This document shows, piece by piece, positions 57,243-64,000 of a stretch of DNA of 64,000 nucleotides. The translations under genes were made by a program, and so were the position numbers. How positions within the stretch are numbered: position 1 is the stretch's first letter; each line of letters opens with the position of its first letter. Origin of the DNA: Methylobacterium persicinum (GTDB taxonomy: Bacteria > Pseudomonadota > Alphaproteobacteria > Rhizobiales > Beijerinckiaceae); assembly GCF_022179525.1 (NCBI RefSeq), contig NZ_BPQX01000051.1, positions 1-64,000 of the forward strand, in the 5' to 3' direction. The notes beneath the pieces are model-generated. The model had not been told where the DNA came from, did no database searches, and saw only the letters and a list, made by a program, of their open reading frames with translations.

Positions 57243-58250
57243 ATGACCTCCCGCGCCCTGATTCTCGGATGCGCCGGCAAGAGCCTCTCCACGGAGGAGG
57301 CGGCCTTCTTCCGCGATGCGCAGCCGTGGGGCTTCATCCTGTTCAAGCGCAACATCGGCACGCCGGACGAAGTGCGCGCCCTGACGGCAACCCTGCGGGA
57401 GTGCCTCGGAAGGGCCGACGCGCCGATCCTGATCGACCAGGAGGGCGGCCGGGTGCAGCGCATGGGGCCGCCCCATTGGCCGAAATATCCGTCCGGCGGC
57501 AGCTACGGGCGCCTCGACGGATCCGGCGCCGCCGTCGCCCGCCTCGGCGCCCGGCTCATCGCCCACGACCTGGCAGATGTCGGCATCAACGTCGATTGCG
57601 CCCCGGTCCTCGACGTCCCATCGCCGGGATCCGACGACATCATCGGAGATCGCGCCTACGGCACGAGCCCGGACGAGGTCGTGGCGATCGGCCGCGCAGT
57701 CGCCGAGGGGCTGATGGCCGGGGGCGTCCTGCCCGTCATCAAGCACATGCCAGGTCACGGCCGTGCCACCTGTGACAGCCACAAGAGCCTGCCGGTGGTC
57801 GAGGCCGGGCTCGACGAACTGCGCGGCCGGGATTTCGCGCCGTTCCGCATGCTCGCCGACCTGCCCATGGCGATGAGCGCCCACGTCGTCTTCACGGCGA
57901 TCGACCCGGATCGACCCGCGACACAATCGCCCGTGATCATCCGCGACGTGATCCGTCGCGAGATCGGCTTTGGCGGCCTGCTCATGACCGACGACCTGTC
58001 GATGCAGGCCCTGACCGGACCGTTCCGGAACCGAGCCGAAGCCGCCTTCGCCGCAGGGGTCGATATCGCGCTCCATTGCAATGGCGACGCAGGGGAAATG
58101 CGCGCCGTCTGCGAGGGTACGCCCCTGCTGGCAGGCGACGCGGCCAAGCGCGCGGACGCCGCGATGGCCCGCCTCGTGAGCCTCGGCGACGGGCTCGACC
58201 TGCCCGAGGCGCGGGCCCGTTTCGCGGCGGCATTCGCGCAAGCGGCCTGA
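57243..58250 (+). CDS. nagZ: Beta-N-acetylhexosaminidase NagZ
   Basis: A 335-aa family 3 glycosidase that removes GlcNAc from anhydromuropeptides in the cytoplasm. KHMPGHGRATCDSHKSLPVV carries the His of the Asp-His dyad, and LLMTDDLSMQALTGPF holds the nucleophile Asp near 250; FDRxxG-like FKRNIGTPDEVRALT and LIDQEGGRVQRMGPPHWP are further hallmarks. ATG 57243 starts MTSRALILGCAGKSL. In related genomes scpA and scpB usually follow; here tatA is next, 156 bp away. Confidence 0.95.
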   Translation: MTSRALILGCAGKSLSTEEAAFFRDAQPWGFILFKRNIGTPDEVRALTATLRECLGRADAPILIDQEGGRVQRMGPPHWPKYPSGGSYGRLDGSGAAVARLGARLIAHDLADVGINVDCAPVLDVPSPGSDDIIGDRAYGTSPDEVVAIGRAVAEGLMAGGVLPVIKHMPGHGRATCDSHKSLPVVEAGLDELRGRDFAPFRMLADLPMAMSAHVVFTAIDPDRPATQSPVIIRDVIRREIGFGGLLMTDDLSMQALTGPFRNRAEAAFAAGVDIALHCNGDAGEMRAVCEGTPLLAGDAAKRADAAMARLVSLGDGLDLPEARARFAAAFAQAA

Positions 58251-58406
58251 CCCGCGGGTCGCAGCCCTCCACCGTCGTCACCCTCCCGGACACCGCTTGC
58301 GCTTGTGTTCCGGAGGCGGCCTCCCTAGGTTCGCGGGAAATTCCTCAATGGACGTGGGTGCTCCGGTCGCATGGCCCTCGGGCCAAGCGGAGCGCAGGAG
58401 GTCGTC

Positions 58407-58685
58407 ATGGGTAGCATGAGCATCTGGCACTGGGTCATCGTCGCGGTCATCGTGATGTTGCTCTTCGGGCGCGGAAAAGTGTCCGATCTGATGGGCGACG
58501 TCGCCAAGGGCATCAAAGCCTTCAAGAAGGGCATGGCCGAGGACGAGACGCCGCCGCCCGCGCAGCCTGTCGTGCCGCCGCAGCCGCAGCAGCCGGTACG
58601 GACCATCCCCCACACCGCCGAGACCAGCCCCGGCACCGCTGTTCCGGCAAGCCATCTGCCGGGTGGCGAGCACAAGACGATCTGA
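58407..58685 (+). CDS. tatA: Twin-arginine translocase subunit TatA
   Basis: A 92-aa protein that forms the Tat channel. One N-terminal membrane helix ([20 protein letters not shown]), the hinge [17 protein letters not shown] and amphipathic [10 protein letters not shown], then a Pro-rich tail. AGGAGG precedes the ATG. First gene of a complete tatABC set. Confidence 0.96.
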   Translation: MGSMSIWHWVIVAVIVMLLFGRGKVSDLMGDVAKGIKAFKKGMAEDETPPPAQPVVPPQPQQPVRTIPHTAETSPGTAVPASHLPGGEHKTI

Positions 58686-58782
58686 GCGTTTTCCGGAGAC
58701 CGTCAGGGCACACGCGCCCGTTTCACGGCGTGCGGGGTCCGGGCCACCGGGCCGCTTCCACGACCGCAGGACCTTCGACGAC

Positions 58783-59370
58783 ATGCTGGATATGAGCTGG
58801 GGCGAGGTGATGCTGATCGGCGGCGTCGCCCTCATCGTCATCGGGCCGAAGGATCTGCCGAAGGCCCTGCGCACGGTGGGGCAGGTGACGTCCAAGCTCC
58901 GCCGGATGGCCGGCGAGTTTCAGATGCAGTTCAACGAGGCGATCCGCGAGGCGGAACTCGACGACGTTCGTAAGGAGGTCGACGGGATCCGCGATACTTT
59001 GCGCGGCGGGTCCGCCTTCAATCCTGTCCAGACGATCCGGGATGAGCTCCGTGGCGCGGTCGAAGGTCGCGCTCCGAAGGTCGAGACCCCCGCGCTGCCT
59101 GCCGTCGCATCCGAGACATCGACCGAAGTCTTCGGGCCGCCCAAACCGGAACAGACCATTCAGGCCCCGCCCTCGGCGCCGGCCCCTCCCCCGCCGCCCA
59201 AGCCCCGCAGCCTCGCCGACGCGACGGCCAAGCTGAAGGCGGAGCGGGAATCCAAGCAGGGTATGCCGGGGCATGACGCGCCCCTCCCCCTTCCCGGCTC
59301 GGTGGACGACCCGTATGGGACACCGTCACCTGAGTCCGCGCCCACCCGCAACGAGACGGCCGCACAATGA
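58783..59370 (+). CDS. tatB: Twin-arginine translocase subunit TatB
   Basis: A 195-aa protein that receives Tat substrates together with Tat[21 protein letters not shown] is the membrane helix, [20 protein letters not shown] the hinge and amphipathic helix, followed by a long charged and Pro-rich tail. The ATG at 58783 fits the TatB N-terminus; in-frame sequence to 58663 is not domain-like. Its stop overlaps the tatC ATG as ATGA. Confidence 0.95.
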   Translation: MLDMSWGEVMLIGGVALIVIGPKDLPKALRTVGQVTSKLRRMAGEFQMQFNEAIREAELDDVRKEVDGIRDTLRGGSAFNPVQTIRDELRGAVEGRAPKVETPALPAVASETSTEVFGPPKPEQTIQAPPSAPAPPPPPKPRSLADATAKLKAERESKQGMPGHDAPLPLPGSVDDPYGTPSPESAPTRNETAAQ

Positions 59371-60167
59371 TCACCGAGGCCGACGAGGCCGAAATCGAGG
59401 CGTCGCGCGCCCCGCTCCTCGAACATCTGATCGAGCTGCGCGCGCGCCTGATCAAATCGTTGATCGCGTTCGTGCTGACGTTCTTTGTGTGCTTCTTCTT
59501 CTCGCGCGACATCTACAACGTGCTGGTCTACCCCTACGTCTCCATCGTCGGGGCGCAGAACGCCGAACTCATCGCCACGCACTTCCTCGAACAGGTCTTC
59601 ACCAACATCAAGCTGAGCGTCTTCGGCGCCGCCTTCCTGGCGTTTCCGGTCATCGCCACGCAGATCTACGCCTTCGTCGCGCCGGGCCTCTACCGCAACG
59701 AGCGCAAGGCCTTCCTGCCCTATCTCGTGGCGACGCCGATCTTCTTCCTGCTCGGCGCCCTCGTCGTGTTCTTCCTGGCGATGCCGCTGCTGATCAAGTT
59801 CTCGGTTTCGCTCCAGCAGGTGGGCGTGGCAGGCGAACCGACGATCAAGCTTCTGCCCAAGGTCGATGAGTACCTGTCGCTCATCATGACGCTGATCTTT
59901 GCCTTCGGCATCGCATTCCAGCTTCCCGTCATCCTGACGCTGTGTGGACAGATCGGGCTGATCGACGCCAAGTTTCTCCGGGAAAAACGCCGCTATGCCA
60001 TCGTGCTGGTCTTCGTCGCGGCAGCGATCCTGACTCCGCCGGACGTGATTTCGCAGCTGTCGCTCGCGGTGCCGATGCTGATCCTCTATGAGGCCTCGGT
60101 GTACTCGGTCGCCCGGGTCGAGGCCCGGCGGAAGGCGCAACGGATTGCCGACGGGCTGGACCCATAA
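59367..60167 (+). CDS. tatC: Twin-arginine translocase subunit TatC
   Basis: A 266-aa six-helix membrane protein that recognises the RR signal. [20 protein letters not shown] at the N-terminus, [39 protein letters not shown] and [20 protein letters not shown] are the TatC blocks. ATGA overlap with tatB gives coupled translation. serS, the usual next gene, is not here; fliX converges instead. Confidence 0.97.
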   Translation: MITEADEAEIEASRAPLLEHLIELRARLIKSLIAFVLTFFVCFFFSRDIYNVLVYPYVSIVGAQNAELIATHFLEQVFTNIKLSVFGAAFLAFPVIATQIYAFVAPGLYRNERKAFLPYLVATPIFFLLGALVVFFLAMPLLIKFSVSLQQVGVAGEPTIKLLPKVDEYLSLIMTLIFAFGIAFQLPVILTLCGQIGLIDAKFLREKRRYAIVLVFVAAAILTPPDVISQLSLAVPMLILYEASVYSVARVEARRKAQRIADGLDP

Positions 60168-60173
60168 ACGACC

Positions 60174-60189
60174 CCCCCGACGCCGGGGG
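60174..60189. terminator. GC hairpin between convergent tatC and fliX
   Basis: CCCCCG, a 4-nt loop, CGGGGG. No T-run, so it may be a weak or rho-assisted stop. It occupies most of the 28-bp gap. Confidence 0.35.
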
Positions 60190-60195
60190 AAGGGG

Positions 60196-60621
60196 TCATG
60201 CGCCCCGGCGCATCTCCAGTTTGGCGAGCTCCACCGCCGTCCGGAGTTCGATCTCCGCCATCAGGCCGTCGAGCCGGGGATCGCCGGAAGAGCCCGCCCG
60301 CTCGGCGAGGCGAGAGGCCACGGCGCGCAACTCCCCTGTGCCGACGCGCCCCCCGAGGATCGCCGCCTTGAGCCGGTCGAGGCCATCCAGGAGTTCGTGG
60401 CCGCGGCGGGCGGCACGGCGGCGGCGTTCGCGCGGCGTCTCGGCTTCGGTTTGCAGGAGCAGCATCGCATCCAGCCCGGCCAGGCTGGCCGCGGCCGCGG
60501 GCGCCGAGGTGTGAGCGGGCGCGGACGGCGCGGGATCGAGGCTGAACGTGCGCGAGTCATCGCGCCGCGCGGCCGGGACGCTGCTTGTCGTCCAAATCGG
60601 CTGGCGTGTCTCGACGCGCAT
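60196..60621 (-). CDS. fliX: Flagellar assembly regulator FliX
   Basis: A 141-aa protein. The N-terminal part (MRVETRQPIWTTSSVPAARR) and the helical C-terminus (SLAGLDAMLLLQTEAETPRE, RRGHELLDGLDRLKAAILGG, DGLMAEIELRTAVELAKLE) match FliX. In Caulobacter, FliX couples early basal-body assembly to FlbD-dependent transcription. Its divergent placement next to flgI is conserved with Caulobacter. Confidence 0.88.
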   Translation of the reverse strand: MRVETRQPIWTTSSVPAARRDDSRTFSLDPAPSAPAHTSAPAAAASLAGLDAMLLLQTEAETPRERRRRAARRGHELLDGLDRLKAAILGGRVGTGELRAVASRLAERAGSSGDPRLDGLMAEIELRTAVELAKLEMRRGA

Positions 60622-60842
60622 CGTCACTTCACCGGGGGTTGGGGGCGAGACCGACACTCGGCCCTGCATAGTTAAGTGGGAGTAAACGGGCCGGCAGAAG
60701 CTGCCGGGTCGGCAGGAAAGGCCGGACCTCCGGATTAATGGGCTATTATAAAACCGAAATGAAACCAGCACGTTAGATTAATGTGCTGGGTGGCACGGCC
60801 CTGGCGTGGGGGAGGCAGGCCCCGCCATCGCTTGAACCCGGC
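60622..60842. promoter_or_regulatory. fliX/flgI divergent promoter region with CtrA-like motif
   Basis: TTAA-N7-TTAT at 60735-60749, one mismatch from the CtrA consensus TTAA-N7-TTAA. Just after it, CAGCAC and GTGCTG form an inverted repeat at about 60769-60791 around an AT-rich core. Both features suit cell-cycle control of early flagellar genes, as known in Caulobacter; here they are motif matches only. Confidence 0.4.
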
Positions 60843-61973
60843 ATGCATTCACGCCACCCGACGTCCCGCCTGATACCGGTCCTCGTCGCTGCCATGCTCA
60901 CGCTGGTGGCCTACGCAGCGCCGGCCTTCGCCCTGTCGCGGGTGAAGGATCTCGCCTCCATAGAGGGCGTGCGGCAGAACCAGCTCGTGGGCTACGGCAT
61001 CGTCGTGGGCCTCAACGGCACTGGGGATACGCTGAACAACATTCCGTTCACCAAGCAGTCGCTCCAGGCCATGCTGGAACGGCTCGGGGTGAACACCCGC
61101 GGCGCCACCATGCGCACGCAAAACCTCGCGGCCGTCATGGTCACGGCGAATTTGCCGCCCTTCGCGGCCCAGGGGACGCGGATCGACGTCACCGTCTCGT
61201 CGCTCGGCGATGCGAAGTCCCTCCAGGGCGGTACGCTGCTCGTGACCCCGCTCCTGGGGGCGGATGGTGAGGTCTACGCGCTGGCCCAGGGCTCCATCGC
61301 CATCGCCGGCTTCTCGGCGGAGGGCGACGCCGCCAAGATCACCCGCGGCGTGCCGACCAATGGGCGTATCTCCAACGGCGCGAATATCGAGCGTGAGATC
61401 GCGTTCAAGCTGAACGACGCACGGTCCCTGCGCCTGTCCCTGCGCAACCCCGACTTCACCACCTCCAAGCGGATCGCCGCAGCGATCAACGACTTCATGG
61501 GCTCCGACACGGCCGAGCCCACCGACCCGGCGACGGTGACGATCCAGATCCCGGCCCGCTACCACGGCAATATGATGAAGCTGGTCACGGAGGTGGAGCA
61601 GCTGAAGGTCGAGCCGGATCAGGCCGCCCGGGTCGTCGTCGACGAGCGGTCCGGCATCATCGTCATGGGGCGGGACGTGCGGGTCTCCACCGTCGCCATC
61701 GCCCAGGGCAACCTCACCGTCACGATCACCGAGCAACCCCAGGTCAGCCAGCCGGCGCCGCTCTCCAACGGCCAGACCGTGGTGGTGCCGCGCACCGGGG
61801 TGAAGGTCGACACGGGGGACGGCAACAAGCTGGCCCTCGTGAAGGAAGGCGTCAGCCTTCGGGACCTCGTGGACGGGCTCAACGCCCTCGGCGTCGGCCC
61901 GCGGGATCTCATCTCCATCCTTCAAGCCATCAAGTCTGCAGGAGCGCTGCAGGCCGATATCGAACTCATGTGA
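60843..61973 (+). CDS. flgI: Flagellar P-ring protein FlgI
   Basis: A 376-aa periplasmic ring protein. Signal peptide MHSRHPTSRLIPVLVAAMLT to AFA. Mature hallmarks: RVKDLASIEGVRQNQLVGYG, GLNGTGDTLNNIPFTKQSL, NLAAVMVTANLPPFAAQGTR, IDVTVSSLGDAKSLQGG and LVDGLNALGVGPRDLISILQ at the end. Full length. First of a three-gene unit. Confidence 0.97.
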   Translation: MHSRHPTSRLIPVLVAAMLTLVAYAAPAFALSRVKDLASIEGVRQNQLVGYGIVVGLNGTGDTLNNIPFTKQSLQAMLERLGVNTRGATMRTQNLAAVMVTANLPPFAAQGTRIDVTVSSLGDAKSLQGGTLLVTPLLGADGEVYALAQGSIAIAGFSAEGDAAKITRGVPTNGRISNGANIEREIAFKLNDARSLRLSLRNPDFTTSKRIAAAINDFMGSDTAEPTDPATVTIQIPARYHGNMMKLVTEVEQLKVEPDQAARVVVDERSGIIVMGRDVRVSTVAIAQGNLTVTITEQPQVSQPAPLSNGQTVVVPRTGVKVDTGDGNKLALVKEGVSLRDLVDGLNALGVGPRDLISILQAIKSAGALQADIELM

Positions 61974-61984
61974 GGGGGAAGCAC

Positions 61985-62341
61985 ATGTTGCAGCTAGCCA
62001 GCATCGCGGCGAGCGCCGCCATCGGGATCGGAAAGGCCATCACGGGGGGTGGCACCGAGGACACGTCGGCGGCGAGCCTCGGCAGCGCCAGCACGGCGAA
62101 GGCCAAGAAGACCGCAACGGATTTCGAGAAGATGTTCCTTGAGAACAGCCTCGACCGGATGACCCAATCCGAGGGGACGGATGGACCTTTGGGCGAGAAC
62201 GGGACCGGTGGCGGAGTCTATCGTTCAATGCTGACGAAGGAATACGCGAATAAGATCGTGCAGAGCGGCGGGGTCGGCATCGCCGATTCGGTGTTCCACG
62301 AAATGATGAAGATGCAGGGAGCCACCAATGTCGGCGCCTGA
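61985..62341 (+). CDS. flgJ: FlgJ-like rod-binding protein
   Basis: A 118-aa protein with the rod-binding domain of FlgJ (ATDFEKMFLENSLDRMTQSE, then SMLTKEYANKIVQSGGVGIA) but no muramidase domain, as in alphaproteobacteria. GAGGGGGA precedes the ATG. It caps or organises rod assembly. It starts 11 bp after flgI; the next gene overlaps its end by 14 bp. Confidence 0.88.
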   Translation: MLQLASIAASAAIGIGKAITGGGTEDTSAASLGSASTAKAKKTATDFEKMFLENSLDRMTQSEGTDGPLGENGTGGGVYRSMLTKEYANKIVQSGGVGIADSVFHEMMKMQGATNVGA

Positions 62342-62801
62342 ACCGCTCCGGATCGTCGACCGCGCGGGCGCCGAGGCGCTGATCCTGCGGGTCCTCGACG
62401 ACATGAGACAGCTCGGCACCGTGCTTGACGAGGAGGCGACGCACATTCGCGCCGGACGCCTCAAGGAAGGCGTGGTGGCGGCCGAACCGAAGGCCGCCCT
62501 CGCCGCGGCCTACATGAAGGGCCTGGAAATCGCCAAGGCCAACGCCGTCGCGCTGGTCCGCCTCCATCCGCAGGGGGTCGAAACGCTGAGCGCCGCCCAC
62601 CGTGCTTTCACCGCCGCCGTCGAGGCGAACCAAGCCGTCCTCTCGGCCGCGCGGACGGTCTGCGAAGGGTTGATCCGCAATCTGGCTGACGATCTCGCCA
62701 AATCCCGGGCGCCTGCCGGTTACGGCAAGGGCAACGCATCCCCATCGCCCTACGGACGAAACGCCGGCACCGCCCCCCTCGTGATGTCGCGATCGCTGTG
62801 A
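62328..62801 (+). CDS. FlgN/FlbY-like flagellar protein
   Basis: A 157-aa helical protein (EALILRVLDDMRQLGTVLDE, AAEPKAALAAAYMKGLEIAK) ending in a disordered tail with VMSRSL. Position after flgI and the rod-binding gene matches Caulobacter flbY, a FlgN-fold chaperone gene for hook-associated proteins. GGGAG lies before the ATG. Symbol not assigned because the sequence similarity to FlgN itself is weak. Confidence 0.72.
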   Translation: MSAPEPLRIVDRAGAEALILRVLDDMRQLGTVLDEEATHIRAGRLKEGVVAAEPKAALAAAYMKGLEIAKANAVALVRLHPQGVETLSAAHRAFTAAVEANQAVLSAARTVCEGLIRNLADDLAKSRAPAGYGKGNASPSPYGRNAGTAPLVMSRSL

Positions 62802-62859
62802 ACGGGTGACGGCCGCCGTTAGAGCGTTTACCGGAAGACTTGGATCACCTCATCACCAC

Positions 62860-62951
62860 GGCCATTGCGAGCGAAGTGAAGCAGCCCAGGGATCCGCTCA
62901 GTTCTGAGATGTCCCGCTGCCCTGGATTGCTTCGCTTCGCTCGCAATGACG
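62860..62951. repeat. Family A intergenic palindrome, copy 5
   Basis: CCATTGCGAGCGAAGTGAAG on the left, TGCTTCGCTTCGCTCGCAATG-like right arm, with CCCAGGG/CCCTGG inside. TTGGATCAC and GCGATCCAAG flanks extend the symmetry. Lies between convergent genes. Confidence 0.9.
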
Positions 62952-63048
62952 GATAGCTCGCGATCCAAGGATTTCCGAAGCCGCTTTGGAGCGTCGGCTT
63001 CACCGCATTTTCCTCCGCCGAACCGGCACGACTTCGGCGGATAAGGCT

Positions 63049-63366
63049 CTATCGGCGGCCGTTGCCGACGCGCACATAGGTGCGGACCTCGCCCAGGTCC
63101 GTCTGCGCCCGGTTGTCGACGGCGATCCGTCCAGCCACGACCGGAGCCGCCGCCGCGCCGCCGGCCCCGGCCCGGGCATCGACCCCGGCTGCCACCCGTC
63201 CGGTGAGGCGGGTGCAGTTGTGGGAACCCGGCATGCGCACGAAGCCCGCCTTGCCGGGGCAGGCTTCCATGGTCGGCCCGATCTTCGCCAAATCGAGGTC
63301 GAGCGCCGATGCGCCGGTGGCGCCCGCGCAGCAGGCCACGAGGACGAGGATCGACCGGTTCATCAT
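63049..63366 (-). CDS. Small secreted porin-like segment protein
   Basis: A 105-aa protein with signal peptide MMNRSILVLVACCAGATGAS. The mature part CPGKAGFVRMPGSHNCTRLT then GRVAAG, followed by RIAVDNRAQTDLGEVRTYV, resembles the start of Rhizobiales Porin_2 proteins (C..GF..IPG..TC.R..G and RT..G.VR.Y.R), but only one or two strands' worth is present. Too short to be a barrel; it may be a porin-derived envelope protein. ATGA overlap with the upstream gene. Confidence 0.72.
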   Translation of the reverse strand: MMNRSILVLVACCAGATGASALDLDLAKIGPTMEACPGKAGFVRMPGSHNCTRLTGRVAAGVDARAGAGGAAAAPVVAGRIAVDNRAQTDLGEVRTYVRVGNGRR

Positions 63367-63623
63367 GCTGCGAGCCGGTCGAGGTCGCGGTGAAGCCCGT
63401 CGATATATCCCTCGACCTCGGTGATGAACTCATCGAGGTGAGGCTCCCGCCGGCGCAGGCGGGCGAGGTCGCGCAGCAGCGCATCGAGCGCGACGGACCG
63501 CTCAAACCTGTCGGCGAAGCCGGCCGCATGCGTGTCGATGACTTGTTCAGCGACCACGATTGCCCCGATCTTGCCGGCTGCCGCGAGGCGGCGGATCTCT
63601 TCGACAGGCAGGTGACACGACAT
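63363..63623 (-). CDS. Small hypothetical helical protein
   Basis: An 86-aa soluble protein (MSCHLPVEEIRRLAAAGKIG, then RSVALDALLRDLARLRRREP and FITEVEGYIDGLHRDL). No domain recognised. Start at ATG 63623 is chosen because upstream in-frame sequence is Arg/Pro-rich and unlike the rest. Stop overlaps the next ATG (ATGA), so it is coupled to the porin-like gene. Confidence 0.6.
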   Translation of the reverse strand: MSCHLPVEEIRRLAAAGKIGAIVVAEQVIDTHAAGFADRFERSVALDALLRDLARLRRREPHLDEFITEVEGYIDGLHRDLDRLAA

Positions 63624-63822
63624 GCTGACACCCCGAGAACAATGATCGCTCGGTGCCGCGCGCCGGAATGGAGGCTGCTCCGGCACGATACGGCCCAAAC
63701 CCGAGCGTGCGACGCTTGTAGACGCGCCGTAAAAGCGGCGACACTATGGACCTAGCCCCATGAGAGAACAGGACCAATAGGCTCCGGATCGAGCACCGGG
63801 AACCACCAAGCGTGGCTTTACC

Positions 63823-64000
63823 TCAGGTGATGTAGTTCACCAGTGACAACTTCGAGAGCGAAGCTGTGATCTGATAGCTTGCCTGCAGGCGGGTCTGCAG
63901 ATCCATTAGCCTCGTGGCGACCTCCTCCGTCGAGGCCTGCTCGATGCCGTCCACTGTGTTCTGAAGGGTGTTCTGCTGAGCGGTGTTCGCCGTGGCAGCC
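63823..64000 (-). CDS. flgL: FlgL-like flagellar hook-associated protein, C-terminal end (cut by window edge)
   Basis: Minus strand open from the right edge to a TGA at 63825-63823. The encoded tail TAQQNTLQNTVDGIEQASTE then EVATRLMDLQTRLQASYQIT and ASLSKLSLVNYIT matches the conserved C-terminal helix of FlgL/flagellin (LQASYQ.T..LS.LSL.NY). SLVNY favours FlgL over flagellin. Fits next to flgI-flgJ-flgN. The N-terminal part lies outside the window. Confidence 0.8.
   Translation of the reverse strand, partial: AATANTAQQNTLQNTVDGIEQASTEEVATRLMDLQTRLQASYQITASLSKLSLVNYIT

Overview
The window is high-GC DNA from an alphaproteobacterium of the order Hyphomicrobiales (Rhizobiales), most likely Methylobacterium, Methylorubrum or a close relative. 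This rests on a CP4-type class II EPSP synthase, a TIGR02300 acidic protein, a single-Cys alphaproteobacterial DksA, divergent fliX/flgI, rpsT next to dnaA, a PodJ-like polarity protein, and two families of intergenic palindromes typical of this order. It looks like ordinary chromosome: I see no prophage, insertion sequence or CRISPR array.

Layout. 0-4.6 kb: the start of a glycosyltransferase, topoisomerase IB, a LuxR-type regulator plus a GGDEF protein, and small secreted proteins. 4.7-9.8 kb: ruvB, a DUF4142 protein, ybgC, and dnaA with rpsT on the minus strand. 10.0-12.15 kb: an AT-richer islet with a frameshifted nuclease-like polymorphic toxin and two small downstream genes that look like immunity partners. 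12.2-16.7 kb: ccmA-ccmB, trmJ, icd, DUF3429. 16.9-24.2 kb: a 1048-aa PodJ-like Sel1 protein, acyl-CoA dehydrogenase, metY and a DUF938 methyltransferase. 24.4-29.8 kb: a collagen-like protein, tRNA-Lys, aroA-cmk, TIGR02300, tRNA-Ala, a chorismate-lyase-like protein and small secreted proteins. 29.9-40 kb: alaS, lytic transglycosylase, a NepR-like/receiver fusion, two transglutaminase-like proteins, a DUF3578 protein, anmK, tyrS. 40.3-47.9 kb: a HerA-like ATPase divergent from an Hsp70-like protein, an orphan Flp pilin, an MBOAT/SGNH acylation pair, dksA and a collagen-like lipoprotein. 48-53.2 kb: an FAD oxidoreductase, gltX and a CNNM/CorC-type membrane protein. 53.8-60.2 kb: argS, a SPOR protein, nagZ and tatABC. 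60.2-64 kb: flagellar fliX, flgI, flgJ-like, flgN-like and the 3' end of an flgL-like gene.

How genes work together: anmK and nagZ belong to peptidoglycan recycling, while the lytic transglycosylase and SPOR protein act on the wall itself. tatABC forms a complete Tat translocase. flgI-flgJ-flgN is a basal-body block facing its regulator fliX. The MBOAT/SGNH pair resembles an AlgI/AlgJ-type polymer O-acylation module.

The points most worth a second look are the toxin-like islet, whose PD-(D/E)xK-like motif can only be reached after a -1 shift at an A6 run and whose shifted frame ends in an ATGA overlap with the next gene; the NepR-like/receiver fusion; a GGDEF protein whose receiver has Ser in place of Asp; and the two palindromic repeat families, which sit mostly between convergent genes.
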